Shown: piece after piece, positions 46,877 through 59,660 of the stretch
Position numbering within the stretch: the first letter of the stretch is position 1
How the letters are laid out: the number at the start of each line of letters is the position of its first letter
Notes under the pieces: generated by a model
Seen by the model: the letters and a program-made list of their open reading frames with translations, nothing else
Told to the model about the DNA's origin: nothing
Database searches by the model: none
Assembly (NCBI GenBank): GCA_964035545.1
Contig: OZ037772.1
Span: 7,894,889-7,958,888, forward strand
Length of the DNA stretch: 64,000 nt
Reading direction: 5' to 3'
Origin: Bugula neritina
Taxonomy: Eukaryota; Bryozoa; Gymnolaemata; Cheilostomatida; Bugulidae
Translations under genes and position numbers: made by a program

Positions 46877-48724
46877 TTTGAAATTCCAATACACAAACTT
46901 TGCTCAGCAAGCAGGCCTTTTGCATTGTTAAATTACACGCATGCTTTGCATATGAGTTCTATTCTAAATAATTTTTCCAGTTAAAATGAATAACCAAATT
47001 TTAAACCCCCCAATGCTAGTTGAAACTGTAGAATAATGTGGTGCTGACTTAGGACTTGCCACTGATATCTTTTTAGAAAGAATTTCATGCCAGTAATAAT
47101 TTCCTCGTTTTGGTAAAAAAAATTTCAATATTCGTATTTTTATTAAATTGCAACTTGAATAAGTAAAGATTATAATGCTCAAATTAATTCTTTTAGTTCA
47201 ATTAAGTTTGAAAGTTTGTTTTATGGAAATTATTTTATCCACTTTACAAATGTTTCCTACAAGATGTATTCACTAACTGGTTTTATTTTTGTATCTTTTA
47301 CTTTCTAAATATAGGTTTTTTTTATCATAGAAACTGTAAAAGTGTTTTTTTACAATTGATAGAAAAAAATTTATGTTTTAATAATGTGCAATAAAACAAG
47401 TTTTTAAAATAACATTGTGCCTGTTTACTTTTTCTGTGTTAAGAAATGTAAATGAAAGCAAAACATGTTATATATTATGGTATATATTACTTGACAAATT
47501 TTTTTAAATAATGTTGCAATCTGCTACTTATAGTTCCAAAATAATTACGCTAACATGTTATATTATTTGTTATAAATATTATTCCAATACTATAACATAA
47601 TTATTAATAATATGTGTGTCAGTTTTAGTTAGGTTTTTATGCCTATGTGAGCCTAGGAAATTTGGGAGTAGAATGAAGTGTGTATTTCCTATCTTTGTGT
47701 TTTTATTGATTAAAATATAAAAAAAACTAAATTATTTTCATATTATATTCATTTTAAAGAAGCTGTGCTTTGGGGGCAATTAAAACACGTTGAATTCACA
47801 ATTTTGTCAATTTTTTAAAATTTATTTTGTGTGTTCATTATTAAAAAATTAACAACAGCTTTTTTAATTTTAATTCCAATCAGCTTTCAAGTTTTAAGGC
47901 AAAGTTATGTTCATTCATTTGAATTTTAGAGCTCTTTCAATAATTTTTTGCCTAAATAAAGTTAAAACATAAATACATTTTTAGTGACTTTGAATAACTA
48001 AAAATAAACGAGTTTAATAAACTTTTAGCTAGAATCTGCTATAGTATATATAGCAGGAAAAAGTCCAACAAAGTCATTTAACAGAAAAACAAATGCCAAA
48101 AAATGAAATCTAATTAAACTTGGTATATTTACATAAGAAGGACATCAAGTTAGTAATTTATTATTACTAAATGGACAGAACATTTATATCATAATATCCT
48201 TTGTTCAAGCAAGAAACTATAAATAACGTTTGCTTTTATCTATAATAATTGCTGGTGACTCATCAATTCAGCTGTGTTTGTTGTGTGAAAACACTAAATA
48301 GATACGAACTGCTTTACACATCATTTGCTTGGTTTCTTGTATTCATGAGAAGGGTGTCTGTAATTTAAAAAATATGTCATAATATCCTTTGTTCAAGCAA
48401 GAAACTATAAATAACGTTTGCTTTTATCTATAATAATTGCTGGTGACTCATCAATTCAGCTGTGTTTGTTGTGTGAAAACACTAAATAGATACGAACTGC
48501 TTTACACATCATTTGCTTGGTTTCTTGTATTCATGAGAAGGGTGTCTGTAATTTAAAAAATATGTTATTTATACACATACATACACATACACGCACGCAC
48601 ACATGCCCACACAAACACACACACACAAAGATATTATGTGTATTGCGTGTGTGCGTGTGCGTGTCGTATTATTTTAATGTATATTGTACAAATATACTTC
48701 CAAATAATATTTTGTCTATATTTC
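46877..48724. other. Intergenic NR9-NR10
   Basis: AT-rich DNA. The only structure I can support is the 188-bp tandem duplication at 48189-48564 and a CA/GT-rich stretch at about 48570-48665. Confidence 0.45.
48189..48564. repeat. Tandem duplication, 2 x 188 bp
   Basis: Copies 48189-48376 and 48377-48564 are nearly identical. They lie just downstream of the NR10 stop codon, possibly within the 3' UTR, and contain no supported exon. Confidence 0.9.
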
Positions 48725-51700
48725 TTACATGCTTGAAATTGTTCTAGCACTTTTTGCACTAGTCGCTGATATTTTCTTTGAAAGCGCTTGGCTGCGTCTT
48801 AATGCATTTATACTTTTCTTTGCTGCATATATTGATGGACTCAAACTTTTCTTTGACGCATATATGCTCATTTTGGCTGCAGATAAATTTTGGCTAGCTC
48901 TTGCAAGACTCTGTTTTGCCAGCTTCTTCTTCTTGCGCTCCCGAACTCGTGACAAAGTAACTATTACGATGAATATAGCCAGCCAGATGGATACACACAC
49001 AACAAGAATAACCACAAAACCAGGTCCTTTTGAGTTTGCACTCTGATTCAGATCCTCTCCATAAGTGCCTGTGGCCCAAGCAGGGGTGGTACTAGCAAAG
49101 GCAGAGCCTGTGGTCTACAAAAGAATTTTTTTTAGATTTATGCAAGTTGCTATAACCAGACTGTTCGTTTTTAGCACTAACAAGCACTCATTTGCCATTT
49201 GTGTTTGTTTGTTTGTATTTTCATCAAATAGTAGTTTATTTCATAGGTTGAAAATAGAAAAAATCAGTGATGAGGGTCCATATGCACAATAACGAACCTA
49301 ATCGAGGTGCGAGGTGTGTTTCTTCCATTTAACATTTAGTATGCTAACAAATCCTTTTATGAAATTTTTTTAATTAACTGTAAAATATTTATACTTTCAA
49401 ACTTTGTCCAAGAATTTAAATCTAATAACAGTTGGTAAATTCTTCAGCGTTGAAATGTATAACAATGTTTCAAATTTTGCCAATGGTGTTTCATATACTT
49501 TTGTAAATGCTTTCAAAACAAACCTTGCATTACAAGGATTTGAAATTTGTATTCTTAACATGTTGCAATTTAACTAAAATAGTTAAAAGTAGTTTAATTT
49601 TTTTTTTCAGTTAGTAGCAAACCGTACTATAATTTTGCTTTGATGTTAATAGGAATAATTTAGATTTTAAGCTTTTGCTTTTAACTCAAGCATTTTTTAC
49701 AAAATGAAACTAATGTAATTGTTTAAAGGCAATGATTAAAATAATTATCCACACCGAACAGAAACTATTTTTATTACTTTGGTTGGTGAAGGCAAAGGAA
49801 CTTTTGGTCTCGAAACTGTCGAAGATGAGCTAGTGACTGTGACATTATTTTCAATTTTCAAAATGTCAGTTGGGAGAGGAAGGATGGTGATAGGTGAAGA
49901 TGTGGAAGTAGTAAATTTATTATTCTTATTATTAGATGGATCTAAAAGCAAAAAAAATTACATTTTATTTCATCAGAGCACAACATGAAGTCTGGTTAAG
50001 TAGCATATGTGAAATCGAAATTATTATTTTGTTTGTAAAGTCAAAATATTTTATTCTACCGCAGTCATTATAATTTTTCAAGCATAGCAACATCTGTTTG
50101 AGAGAGAGCAGTCAAGAGGTCTAGTGTCAAGGTCAAGGTCACACTATTGACTTTGTGTCTACTAAGCCAGTTCTCTCACTATGACTATAGAACACTGACT
50201 TAGTAAACACAAAGTAATGGGTTCGAACCCCAGTGACGGCCATCGGTGATGTTTGGAAGAGCATCCAGTCACAGTTGCTCCAGTGCTTCACCTGAATAAG
50301 CCCTTAGCCTAATTCAAAAAGCATTTTTATTAGGATTTCACGCTGAAATGTGACCATAAAGTTATCCAAGAATAATATTTCTTTGAAAGTTATAATGGTT
50401 GCTTTTAAATTATCTTAAACATGACTAGACTGATTCTACTGTATGCACAAATATAGTTTTATCAAAAAAGTTTTAAGGTCAGTCGAATTTGTTTGCAAAG
50501 AATTACTTTTTTTAATTTACTTACCAGAATAGAAAACTCTGTAAAGAGAATTTTCAGCTAGAACTGCAAAGGAGTTGTTGTCTCTCCGATACACTTGTAG
50601 GGGTGCTCTCATTTTGCATCTGTCTATCGGACCGGCTGTTACGACTATCTTGGCCCCCATTTGTGGAACACATATTGTGGATACTATAGAGTTGGCAATA
50701 TCCACCAGTCTCAATACGTTGTTTCCATAGTCAGCCAAGATAAATACATTGTCTGAAAGAAAAACTAAGCTGCGAGGTCGATCTATCAGCGCTTGTGCTA
50801 AAGAGCCATCTTTGTGACCTTGCCTTGCGCTGATGACAGCTTGTAATGGAGTCACAAAGTGAGATCTGATTCGCCAGATACTGTTTCCTGCTAACAAGTA
50901 GAGATATCTCCCAGTGTTGTCAAATAAAATAAAATGAACGTATCTGTCCCATTGCCACAATGTGTTTACACTCCACCGACCGCGCGCTGAGATTAAGCAT
51001 CGTATAGCTTTGGATCCATTGTCGTAAAAAAATATGTTTCTTTTGTCATTTCCTTTGATGACTAATCCTAAAGGACGATCCATGAGAGCTTCAGCAAAAT
51101 AATCATCTATTCTCCCACATTGTTGACATTTCCCAGCTACAGTTGCAGTTTGATGTGTTTTTAGATTGATGTTGCGGATGCAGCAGTTTGTGCTGTCAGC
51201 AATCCAAAGATAATTCCAAGATCGGGGAGATTCTATAATGCCAGTTATTTTTCCAAATCTGGTTAAGGCTAAGCGACCATTTCTAAAACCCGATTCGGAA
51301 CTGTAGCCAGCTAAGTTACTAATGGCTCGAAAATGAGTTTGAATCTTAGCTACACTATACCCGATGGCAGCGTAAAAGCCAAGTTTTTGTCGACTGTTTT
51401 TAGACACATGGTGGATTGGTGTGCCAGTTCGTTGATAACTTTGTATGAAGACTGTATTTTCTGGCTCAACTCTATCAAACCGATAGCTAAAAATATTAAA
51501 TTAGTTCTATCAAACAGCAGCATTGAAAGCAAAACGCTTACGAAATAATAATAATAATAATAGATAGAAAAAATGCTTTGGTGCACGTACTGCAATACAA
51601 TGCTCTATTAGATCTATTATCTATTAAATAGTTCAATGTTGTGACAGCAAAAAAGGTTTCAGTACCCATCAATATGCAGTCATACTACATTTGTTCAATC

Positions 51701-52168
51701 TTTTTTTTTTTAATTTTTCTATTAAAACTTGCTTTTTATAAACTTTTACTAACAATTATGTTTAAACAATTAATAGCTGCTAATATGTACTTACTTTCCA
51801 TTGAGTTTATCATGGATTATTTGTCCCTTTACCATGATGATAGCAAACGACATCTGCAAAATTAAATTCCACAAATTAATTGTTAACAATAAATCCATAT
51901 GTCTAGTATTTTTCCATTTTTGATAAAGAGATTTTCACAAAAAGGGCTTAGTTAAAATGTATTTACGAAGAAAATGATATTTTACTAATCATTTAGAAGT
52001 CAGAGGTTGTAACAATTTTAATTCCCCGTGTATATAGACTTTTTCAGTAATATGCCTTTTGATCAGCTGCATTGTAAGATATAATTAAAGTTTTATTGCT
52101 GGAAACAGTTAAAATAATTTTGCCAATGATATACTCACAGAGAAAAGCAAAGCCCATTTCATATCCAT
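48725..52168 (-). CDS. NR10: NHL-repeat propeller receptor, long Ser/Lys/Ala tail
   Basis: Exons: 52139-52168, 51795-51853, 50525-51486, 49778-49941, 48725-49114; 1605 nt, 534 residues. Leader MDMKWALLFS + MSFAIIMVKG. The ectodomain (30-350) has the motifs LTRFGKITGI, LWIADSTNCCIRNINL, AGKCQQC, GHKDG and ILADYGNNVLRLVDI. The stalk (351-405) is Ser/Thr/Pro-rich. TM is about 437-459 (FVVILVVCVSIWLAIFIVIV). The tail starts SRVRERKKKK, then carries imperfect repeats of about 15 residues (AKMSIYASKKSLS; IYAAKKSINALRRS), rich in Ser beside Lys/Arg and so possible kinase sites. The stalk donor (gtaata) was chosen for phase. A gtaaga just before the stop (48725-48727) leaves room for a further exon. 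Confidence 0.8.
50186..50400 (+). mobile_element. tRNA-derived SINE copy
   Basis: Perfect B box GGTTCGAACCC, then GAAGAGCATCCAGTCA and AAGCCCTTAGCC shared with the other copies. A reverse tRNA-like fragment precedes it (about 50150-50185). It lies upstream of the NR10 stalk exon in an intron. A functional tRNA gene is unlikely because no acceptor stem closes and the SINE body continues. Confidence 0.7.
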
Positions 52169-53316
52169 GCTCGACTGGTTCACTACAATTACATTCCAGT
52201 GGGCTATTCAATTGTCAAATAATAATTTAAATTCAAATCAAATTTTTTTCTGTATTGAAAATTATCCTACTAACGGGAATTTCATAGAAAGTTGTGCACA
52301 ACAATTGCTACTCTTCTCAAATAACAGTTTCAAAATGTGAATCTTTGAACTGAATAGAAAACAAAAAAAGTCGATTTGTCTCAGAATTATTTATGTTACT
52401 TATCTATAGCTTAGTGCAGAAACAAAATTGTTTATTTTCGTATTTATTTATTTGAATATGGTTAATCATTCTTTTTGTTTTTGTATACGCACTAATAAGC
52501 TATAACTGTCAGATACAAAACAAAAATCTTATATAACTATCAACCATTCATGGCTCGGTGCCTTGAATATAGCTACTGTGCTATTGCGCCATAGGCCCTG
52601 TCATTTTGTTTATTTTTTTTCAATTAATTTTTTCCCGACTACGCGATATAAAAACAAACAAACAAACAAACATTCCTTCAAATAATGGTGTTCTCACTTT
52701 AAACAATAAAGGAATGACCGTTTATTATTTCAATGCGATCGAACAAGAAACATATTTTAGGACTGAAATTGCTTTTAATTAAAGATGTTACTATAGATTT
52801 TTTTTGCTGGCTGCCACTTTTCACTGCTTTTGTAGTGTTGAGTTTACTCAGCAACCCTTGTGGTGTCATGGTTAACACACTGCAATTGCTTGCAAGCCGG
52901 AGGTCTATGGGGAAAAGAATTTATACCAGCTATTTTGGCTTTTAATGGAGTATAGAAGTACTCTGAGGAATTTGGGAAGCCAAGAGAGCTTGAGGACTGA
53001 AGGAGTAGTAGATAGGCCAGTAGAGTTTTTGAGAACTGGGTAGGATGTAGTGATGAGTTTACCGAGTGGTCCCTGTGGTGCAATTGCTTTTTGTGATTGC
53101 TTTTACAAAACATCTGATTCAAAAAGCAGCATGGTATTTATTTTTAAGCAATAGTTACTTGTAGTCTTGACAAATGCATTGTTTCACACAAAAACTATTT
53201 TCTGTTAAAAATATATCTTGTTTATTTGTTTACTAGTTCTATAAACACAGGCTGTTGACTTTTCACTCAAAAGTACGTCACTTTTGAAAAAAAAGAATAA
53301 ATTACAGAAAATTCAT
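52169..53316. other. Intergenic NR10-NR11
   Basis: Holds the NR10 promoter and NR11 3' UTR. A tRNA-like segment at about 52850-52915 (GTGGTGTCATGGTTAACACA) may be a second SINE family. A short (CAAA)n run lies near 52655-52670. No exon seen. Confidence 0.4.
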
Positions 53317-56300
53317 CTACATGTACATTTGAACAGAGTAAATCTTTCTTTTTACGATATGATAATGAACTATCACAAGACTCACAATAAATAGAACTGT
53401 TATGACTAAAAACATTACAATGATCATAAACCCATTGAAGTATTGGTACTCTGTAGCCGCAGTTGTAATTATACGTGTAGTAGTTGTAGTAGTAGCAGTA
53501 GTTTGAATGTTTTTTCTAGTTGATGTCGGTTTTTTAGTGCTTGTTTTTGATACAATCTACAAAATATCAGAAATTTATCAAACTGAGGAAAAAAATTTGT
53601 TCTGATGCTAACATATTGCAAAAGTTGGTAGAAATTAGTTCAAGAGCAAAATATTCAACGAAGTTTTTTCTTTGGGAGTGAATAGAGTTATGCAAATCAA
53701 ATTTATTACCATTAGCCCCTAATTATTAGTATTTATATATCAGCTAACCCTTTTCATTATTTAGTTATTAGTTATCAGTATATTTACAGCAGGTATGAGC
53801 TATCAGTACATGAAAAACGCATACAGGTTTATATAGTTACATCTCTGTGAGAAGCTCCTAGTAAAAAGACTTATTCACATGTAGCACAGGCTAAAGTATG
53901 ACTGAATGCTCAACCTAACTCTATCATAGCTTTTACTGGCTTTTTGAACCGATGACAGAAGGTCTACTTTATAGCCAGGGCTGTAACCCTTATAGACTGT
54001 CGCTTACTCAATAAAGACCCTTTTGTACCAGGGATGATGGCTATATAAACTTGCATGAGGGAGTAAATCATACATAAGCTGAATGATTTAAATCAACCTG
54101 TGTTTTCTAATGCTGTTCTTTAAGATTTTCAACCAATTTTTTTAAAGAATTATTCTAAAATGCATTGCTCAAAACTTAAAAATGGTTTCTTGTTTGCAAC
54201 AAAGATTTAAAATATACTAGAATCCCATATTCAGTTCAAAGCATGAGGCAATGGCTAAAATTAAGATAAACATTAATTACTGATAAGACATCATTCTTAA
54301 ATATAATGAAGCAGCTGTGGTCTAAGGGTTAGAGCGTTTGCTTTGTAAACGCAAAGTCAGGGGTTTGAACCCCGACAAAGGCCATTGGTGATGTTAGGAA
54401 GAGCATCCAGTCATCATTGCTTTGTGCCTCATCTAAACAAGTCCTTAGCCCATTGTAACAAAAACCTTTTCTATCAGTAGTTTCTCACAGCGATAGCAAC
54501 TATAAACTTGCGTGAGCTTTTTTTAAACTTGAGTGAGAGTGAGTTAATAATTACTGATAAGATTTATGTTTTTACCCTGATGGTACCGATTCCATTATCG
54601 TCAGGGTCTGTTAAGTCAGGTGTGGTTGCTGGAAATGTCGGTTGACGTTTCGTTGTGATTCTTACCTAAAGAAGTTTTCAACGCAGAATCATGTAAATTA
54701 ACAGACCTTAATATACACTGAATCTAAAATTGTTATATACAGTTGAGTTTATAGAACTTTGAAACGGTAAAGATAGTGGATGCTGGATCAAAACCAATTA
54801 TTCTTTTTGAAAGAAGAAAAAACAAAATCAATTAATCTGCTATACGTTGTGGTGCTTTGTAAAACTTTCTGCTTAAGAAAATTTTGACGGAGTTTATACA
54901 TGATTGGATGTTTGAAGTGTGTCTACAAAAAAATTGTCATTTCATATACAAAAGGATATCTAAACAACATTGAAGTCGTTTTTCCTAAAAAGAACTGTTT
55001 AATCAAACTAGAGAGATATTTTCATAAAAAAAATATAAAAATGTCAAAATATATAAGTAAGGCAAAGCTTTTTCTACAAATATGTTATATGATCTAAGTC
55101 ACGTTCTTACAGTTATAAAAGTTTTTCGGTTTGTACAATAATCTAGTTTGATTTTTAAAATTATTCATCTTGATAGTTCAAATTGAGTCGAAATATTTAG
55201 TTTCAACCTACGGCAATAATGTATTTTTTGCTTGTAAAACAATTTCCCGGTTATTTCTTGTTTTGCAGCTAATTTTCTCATAAATAAAAAAGAAGACAGT
55301 GTTACTATTATTTTCATTTTGATGTTTTGACTTCACAAACTGTACTACCGTTGTTGGAGTCGTGGTTAGACGTCTGGTAGTTGGTTTTCTGGTGGTTTGA
55401 CGTTTTGTTGTAGTAGTAATAGGCAGTGTTGTTGAACTAGTTGTTGTAGAACTAGGTTCCGGTTTATAGTATCCTTTGTCTACAACATATGTTTTCTTGC
55501 AAAGAAAGTTCTCTTTATAATTTATGTGATATTAAAAAAATACACACAAATTTATAGTCACCATCTCTGTGGAAAATTCCTGATAAAAAGGGTTTTTGTT
55601 AAATCGGACTAAGGACAATTATTTAAATGAGACTCAAGAGCAATTATGAATGGATGCTTTTCCTAACATCACAAATGGCCTTTGTCGGGGATTTTAACCT
55701 ATGACCTCATGCTTATCAGGCAAATGCTTTGACCTCTAAACCATGGCTGCTCCCTATAATAGTTTATTTGACATTGCTTTTATTTAGTCTTTCTGTACCA
55801 ATGATACGCAAATGGCTTTGAAATTTCAAAGTTTACAGCTTTATTCATTTTTTTAAATTAGCACTCTAAACCTATCACGAATTAGTTTTAAATATTAGTT
55901 TTTAAGACTAACCTGAGTAGAATAATTGAAATGCTTCATATTCCCCTAAAATGAAGATGGAGGAGGATCGTCTCTTCTTGTAAAAGTAAAACGGGGAATT
56001 TATCTTACAGCCACTGATGTCTGAAGACACAGATATGTCATTGGCATTTGGGTGAGGAATGCAGATAGAAGAGATCTTTGTTTCAATGAGATCCACTAGC
56101 CTCAGCACATTGTTACCATAATCAGCTAACAAAAATAAGTCATCATTCAGAAATATCATATCTTTTGGGTCATTTACATTAGCTGTTGATAAGCGGCCAT
56201 CATTATGCCCTGCTACTGATTCGATGACGCTTTCATATCCATCTTGCCAGGTAGACTTGATTCGAAAAATGTTGGATTCTTCTGTGAGATAAAGATATTG

Positions 56301-59046
56301 GCCTGAAGAGTCAAAGGATATATATTTTACTTCTTTAGTCCAGGTAAACACAGTATTCACTTTCCATTTATTGTTAGTATAGCAAAGACACTTTACCGAT
56401 TTGTATTTGTTATCATAGAAGAATGTCTTGTCTGGGTTGAGAAGATGAGTGACTAAACCGACCGGTGAACCTATGCGAGCTTGTGGTATTGCTCCATCTC
56501 TCTGTTGACAGGAAGTGCATGACCCTGCTTGTGTAAAAGTATAATTGCTTTTACGGTAGACACCCCTTATGCAACAGTATGTATAGTCAGATATCCAAAG
56601 ACGGGTATTGTCTTTCGGTGAGTCCATCATGGCTGATATTAGTCCGAATCTTGCTCCAGATCCTCTGCTATTGATTGCACCTTTACTGAATCTGTCACCA
56701 GCTAATATATAGTAGACATTGAAATCTCTTGTTGTGTATATTGCGTATCCAATGACCACTAAGTAAACATTAGAGACGTAACTGTCGGGTAGAATTACTC
56801 TAATTGGTACATCACCTTCTCTGAAATTTCTCACTGGCGTGCTTAGCTTGCTCCCAACTGTCTTAAACTCAATTCTGTAATGAAAAGCTATATTGATTAC
56901 ATCATAATTTTAATTATTTAAAGTATCAAGTACACATGGTCCTAACTGAAGAAACTTATGGTTTTAAGAAACTCCGCATATCAATGGCTGCTCAACAGTC
57001 TATAGTGTATCACATCTTAGCGCAATTACCTGTGCTAAGAAAATTTTATAATAATACATTTTATCTTCACAAAAACGTTTTTGTGATTTTTTCAAAACAG
57101 ATTTAATCTTTATCTAGGGCCTATACAATATTTCTTAGTTATTTGTGCATTAACAATAACAGTAATGGTGACATTGTCAAAAAAACACAACTATAGAATT
57201 ATCCCACTGCCATATGTATTGTAGGATGAGCAAATATAGCATTGAATTTTACAAATGGCATCAAATAAAATGCGGTTTAGATTTTTCAAGTGTTTTTTCA
57301 TCGCAGCCTTATACCCACAAATATACTTAAAGTTTAATTTATGTAATTGCTTCTAAATTTTTGCTTACAAATTTCTAATTTGGTAAACATGCATTTTTAA
57401 TGCCTTCATTACCATTCAAGTCAGATAAAATACATAAACGGCCTTTTGCTTCCTCTAGAATTTAAGATGATGACCATTTTAATTTAAAAGATAGTAAAAA
57501 TTATTCCCAATGTAATAAAAAAGGTCATACTTTCAAACTAATCTTTTTCATACAGATAAAAAAATCTAACTTTTTTATAAAATAGTCTGCTTTAAATTAT
57601 ATTATTGCTAAATTTACAAAACTAACATGGTTAATGCATGTGTTTGACTGCCTACAATCAAACCTATGTTCTTTTTGTGAATGTATACATGCAATTACAG
57701 TCACCAAAGTTTTGAAAGTCTATGCATATATAATTTTGATAGAAAAGAATGGAAACAAATATGATTTTTTTACTTTTATAAATTAGTCTTATCAGCAAAT
57801 TGATCAATGTTGGATTTATAAAAAATTTACAGCAATATTTTCGACAAATTCCGTTTTATGTGTATAGTTAAAGCATACTTCCGTATTGTGTCGGTAAAGA
57901 TTGTCTCCCCTTCTGTTTTGAGAAAAGTAACGAGTAGCTGAAATAAAAAAAGATTTATGAAAAAATATATTTCAAGTTTTGCTTCATAGTTTTACCAGCT
58001 ACAATCATGACATAGGCTCTGCATGTTTCAAGTTATATATTTTCATAATAAATATTGTATATTCTGAGCAGTGTAAATTGTATGTTGTATAACAATTTAT
58101 GCTGTATGTTTTCAGTGAATCGTTACATGTTGTATTGAAAAACTTTTGCATAATAAATTATATTTCAATTTTTATAAGTTTGATTGAACGATAACCTTAA
58201 GAGAAAGACCAATAATTTCTGATATGAAAGTAACTTTAAGGTTTGCAATATGTCATCATGCATTTATCGTTTACAAATTTTTAAATTTGTAAATTTGTAA
58301 TTTTTTTACCCGACATTAAAATCGCATCCCTAAATGTTATATTAAAGCTTTCATCTAATGTTTACATGAACTTTATTTAAAAATCACCCAAATATTCAGC
58401 AGTTGAAAAACGCTCTATAATAGCATAGAATATTATTTTTATTTAATTTAAATAAGAAGGCTTATATATTAGAATAGGACTTTAAAATAGTTTTAATCTA
58501 AGTATTTTGTGGTACATGCAACACTCTAAAATTAAAATTTATAGATAATAACTCTACAGACCCTGGGTTATTGAAGTTAGCAATAAAAAAGTAAAAAATG
58601 TTCTCAGCTTTCTACAATAAATATGGATAATAGTTGCAAGAACAACATGCATTTAAAATTTCGAATTTGAACTACAATAATAACACTTTTCTAGCACATC
58701 ATTGTGAATAGATTTTGACACTGTAATTGAATTTTAATTGAACAAACTAAACAACCAAATACTCTTTTGTATTTTAAACAACACATATAACAAAGTAGCA
58801 AAATAATAATTTTAATAGTATTAAATAAAACAACACTATATTATAAATTATTGTTAGAAAAAATTAGATACTAGTAAGAACTAAAGAAATACTATAGCGG
58901 AAGAAGGCATAAGTATTTTCATACTGTCAGATACGAACTCTACATAAGTGTTTTATGTTTGCAGCAACCTGTTAAACAAGCTGAAGAAAAAAGTAGATAT
59001 AATAAACACTCACAAAGTACACAATTCCAAACCAATGTCTAGGCAT
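53317..59046 (-). CDS. NR11: NHL-repeat propeller receptor, Thr-rich stalk
   Basis: Exons: 59014-59046, 57879-57937, 55913-56874, 55349-55479, 54576-54665, 53317-53556; 1515 nt, 504 residues. Leader MPRHWFGIVYF + LLVTFLKTEG. The ectodomain (31-351) has the motifs AIYTTRDF, ARFGLISAMMDSP, LWISDYTYCCIR, AGSCTSC, GHNDG and LLADYGNNVLRLVDL. Two stalk exons follow (KRQTTRKPTTRRLTTTPTT; then an Asp/Thr/Pro piece), and the anchor exon begins with more Thr repeats. TM is about 467-488 (MIIVMFLVITVLFIVSLVIV); the tail is short (HYHIVKRKIYSVQMYM). A good donor (gtgagt) lies inside the TM coding sequence, so an alternative anchor is possible. Head-to-head with NR12. Confidence 0.8.
53830..54003 (-). mobile_element. 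Divergent SINE copy
   Basis: Reverse-orientation copy recognisable by GACTGAATGCTC and the tRNA-like AACCCTTATAG end. Strongly mutated. Confidence 0.45.
54310..54520 (+). mobile_element. tRNA-derived SINE, best-preserved copy
   Basis: Head GCAGCTGTGGTCTAAGGGTT (A box) and GGGTTTGAACCCC (B box), then GGCCATTGGTGATGTTAGG, AGAGCATCCAGTCATCA and CCTTAGCCC, and a 3' part ending AGCAACTATAAACTTG. It serves as a reference for the other six copies. Confidence 0.8.
55550..55760 (-). mobile_element. tRNA-derived SINE copy
   Basis: On the minus strand it matches the 54310 copy throughout (GACAAAGGCCATTTGTGATG, AAAGCATCCATTCAT, CCTTAGTCC). Intron of NR11. Confidence 0.75.
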
Positions 59047-59399
59047 GTTTTTGGTTGTTCAGAATATAATATTATTGCGTTTTATTTTCAAAGATCTAAA
59101 AAGCATTGTTAAAGCTCATAATAGGAGTTAAGAGCAATAATAACAAATACATGCTTTAAAAATTCTGCTTAGTATAATAAAGGAATTAAGTAGCAAAGCA
59201 TATCATGGCTAATATAAAATGAATTTTTCTGGTGCGAATATTTTGATTTATTTGTAACTTTTTTGTAAACCTTTTTTTAGAAGTCATAATTTTATTACAG
59301 ACGATTTTTGAAATGTAAGCGCATCTAAACTGTTGAAAGTTGTTCAATTAAATCAATTACTTTCCTGCTTTCTTATATATTTACTGTATATCATTATAC

Positions 59400-59466
<67 letters not shown>

Positions 59467-59660
59467 ACTTTAAATAACTCAGTAAGTCTAAAAATTCATC
59501 TGTATGCTGCTTTGAATTCTTTGCATTTTATAAAAAATCATCTATATTATATTTTTTCTAAACTTCAAAACATTCCTATGTTATAGTAAGAGCTGGTATA
59601 GTAAGCTAGAGCTGGTATAGTAAGAGCTGGTATAGTAAGAGCTCCAACATCAACTTAACA
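59047..59660. promoter_or_regulatory. Candidate bidirectional promoter NR11/NR12
   Basis: 614 bp between divergent start codons. It contains a (TA)n tract (59404-59463) and three copies of AGCTGGTATAGTAAG-type repeats (about 59588-59641) immediately upstream of NR12. A regulatory role is inferred from position only. Confidence 0.45.

Noticed and set aside
54310-54390. tRNA gene
   Set aside because: A and B boxes are present but the acceptor stem does not close, and the sequence continues into a body shared by several copies, so it is a SINE.
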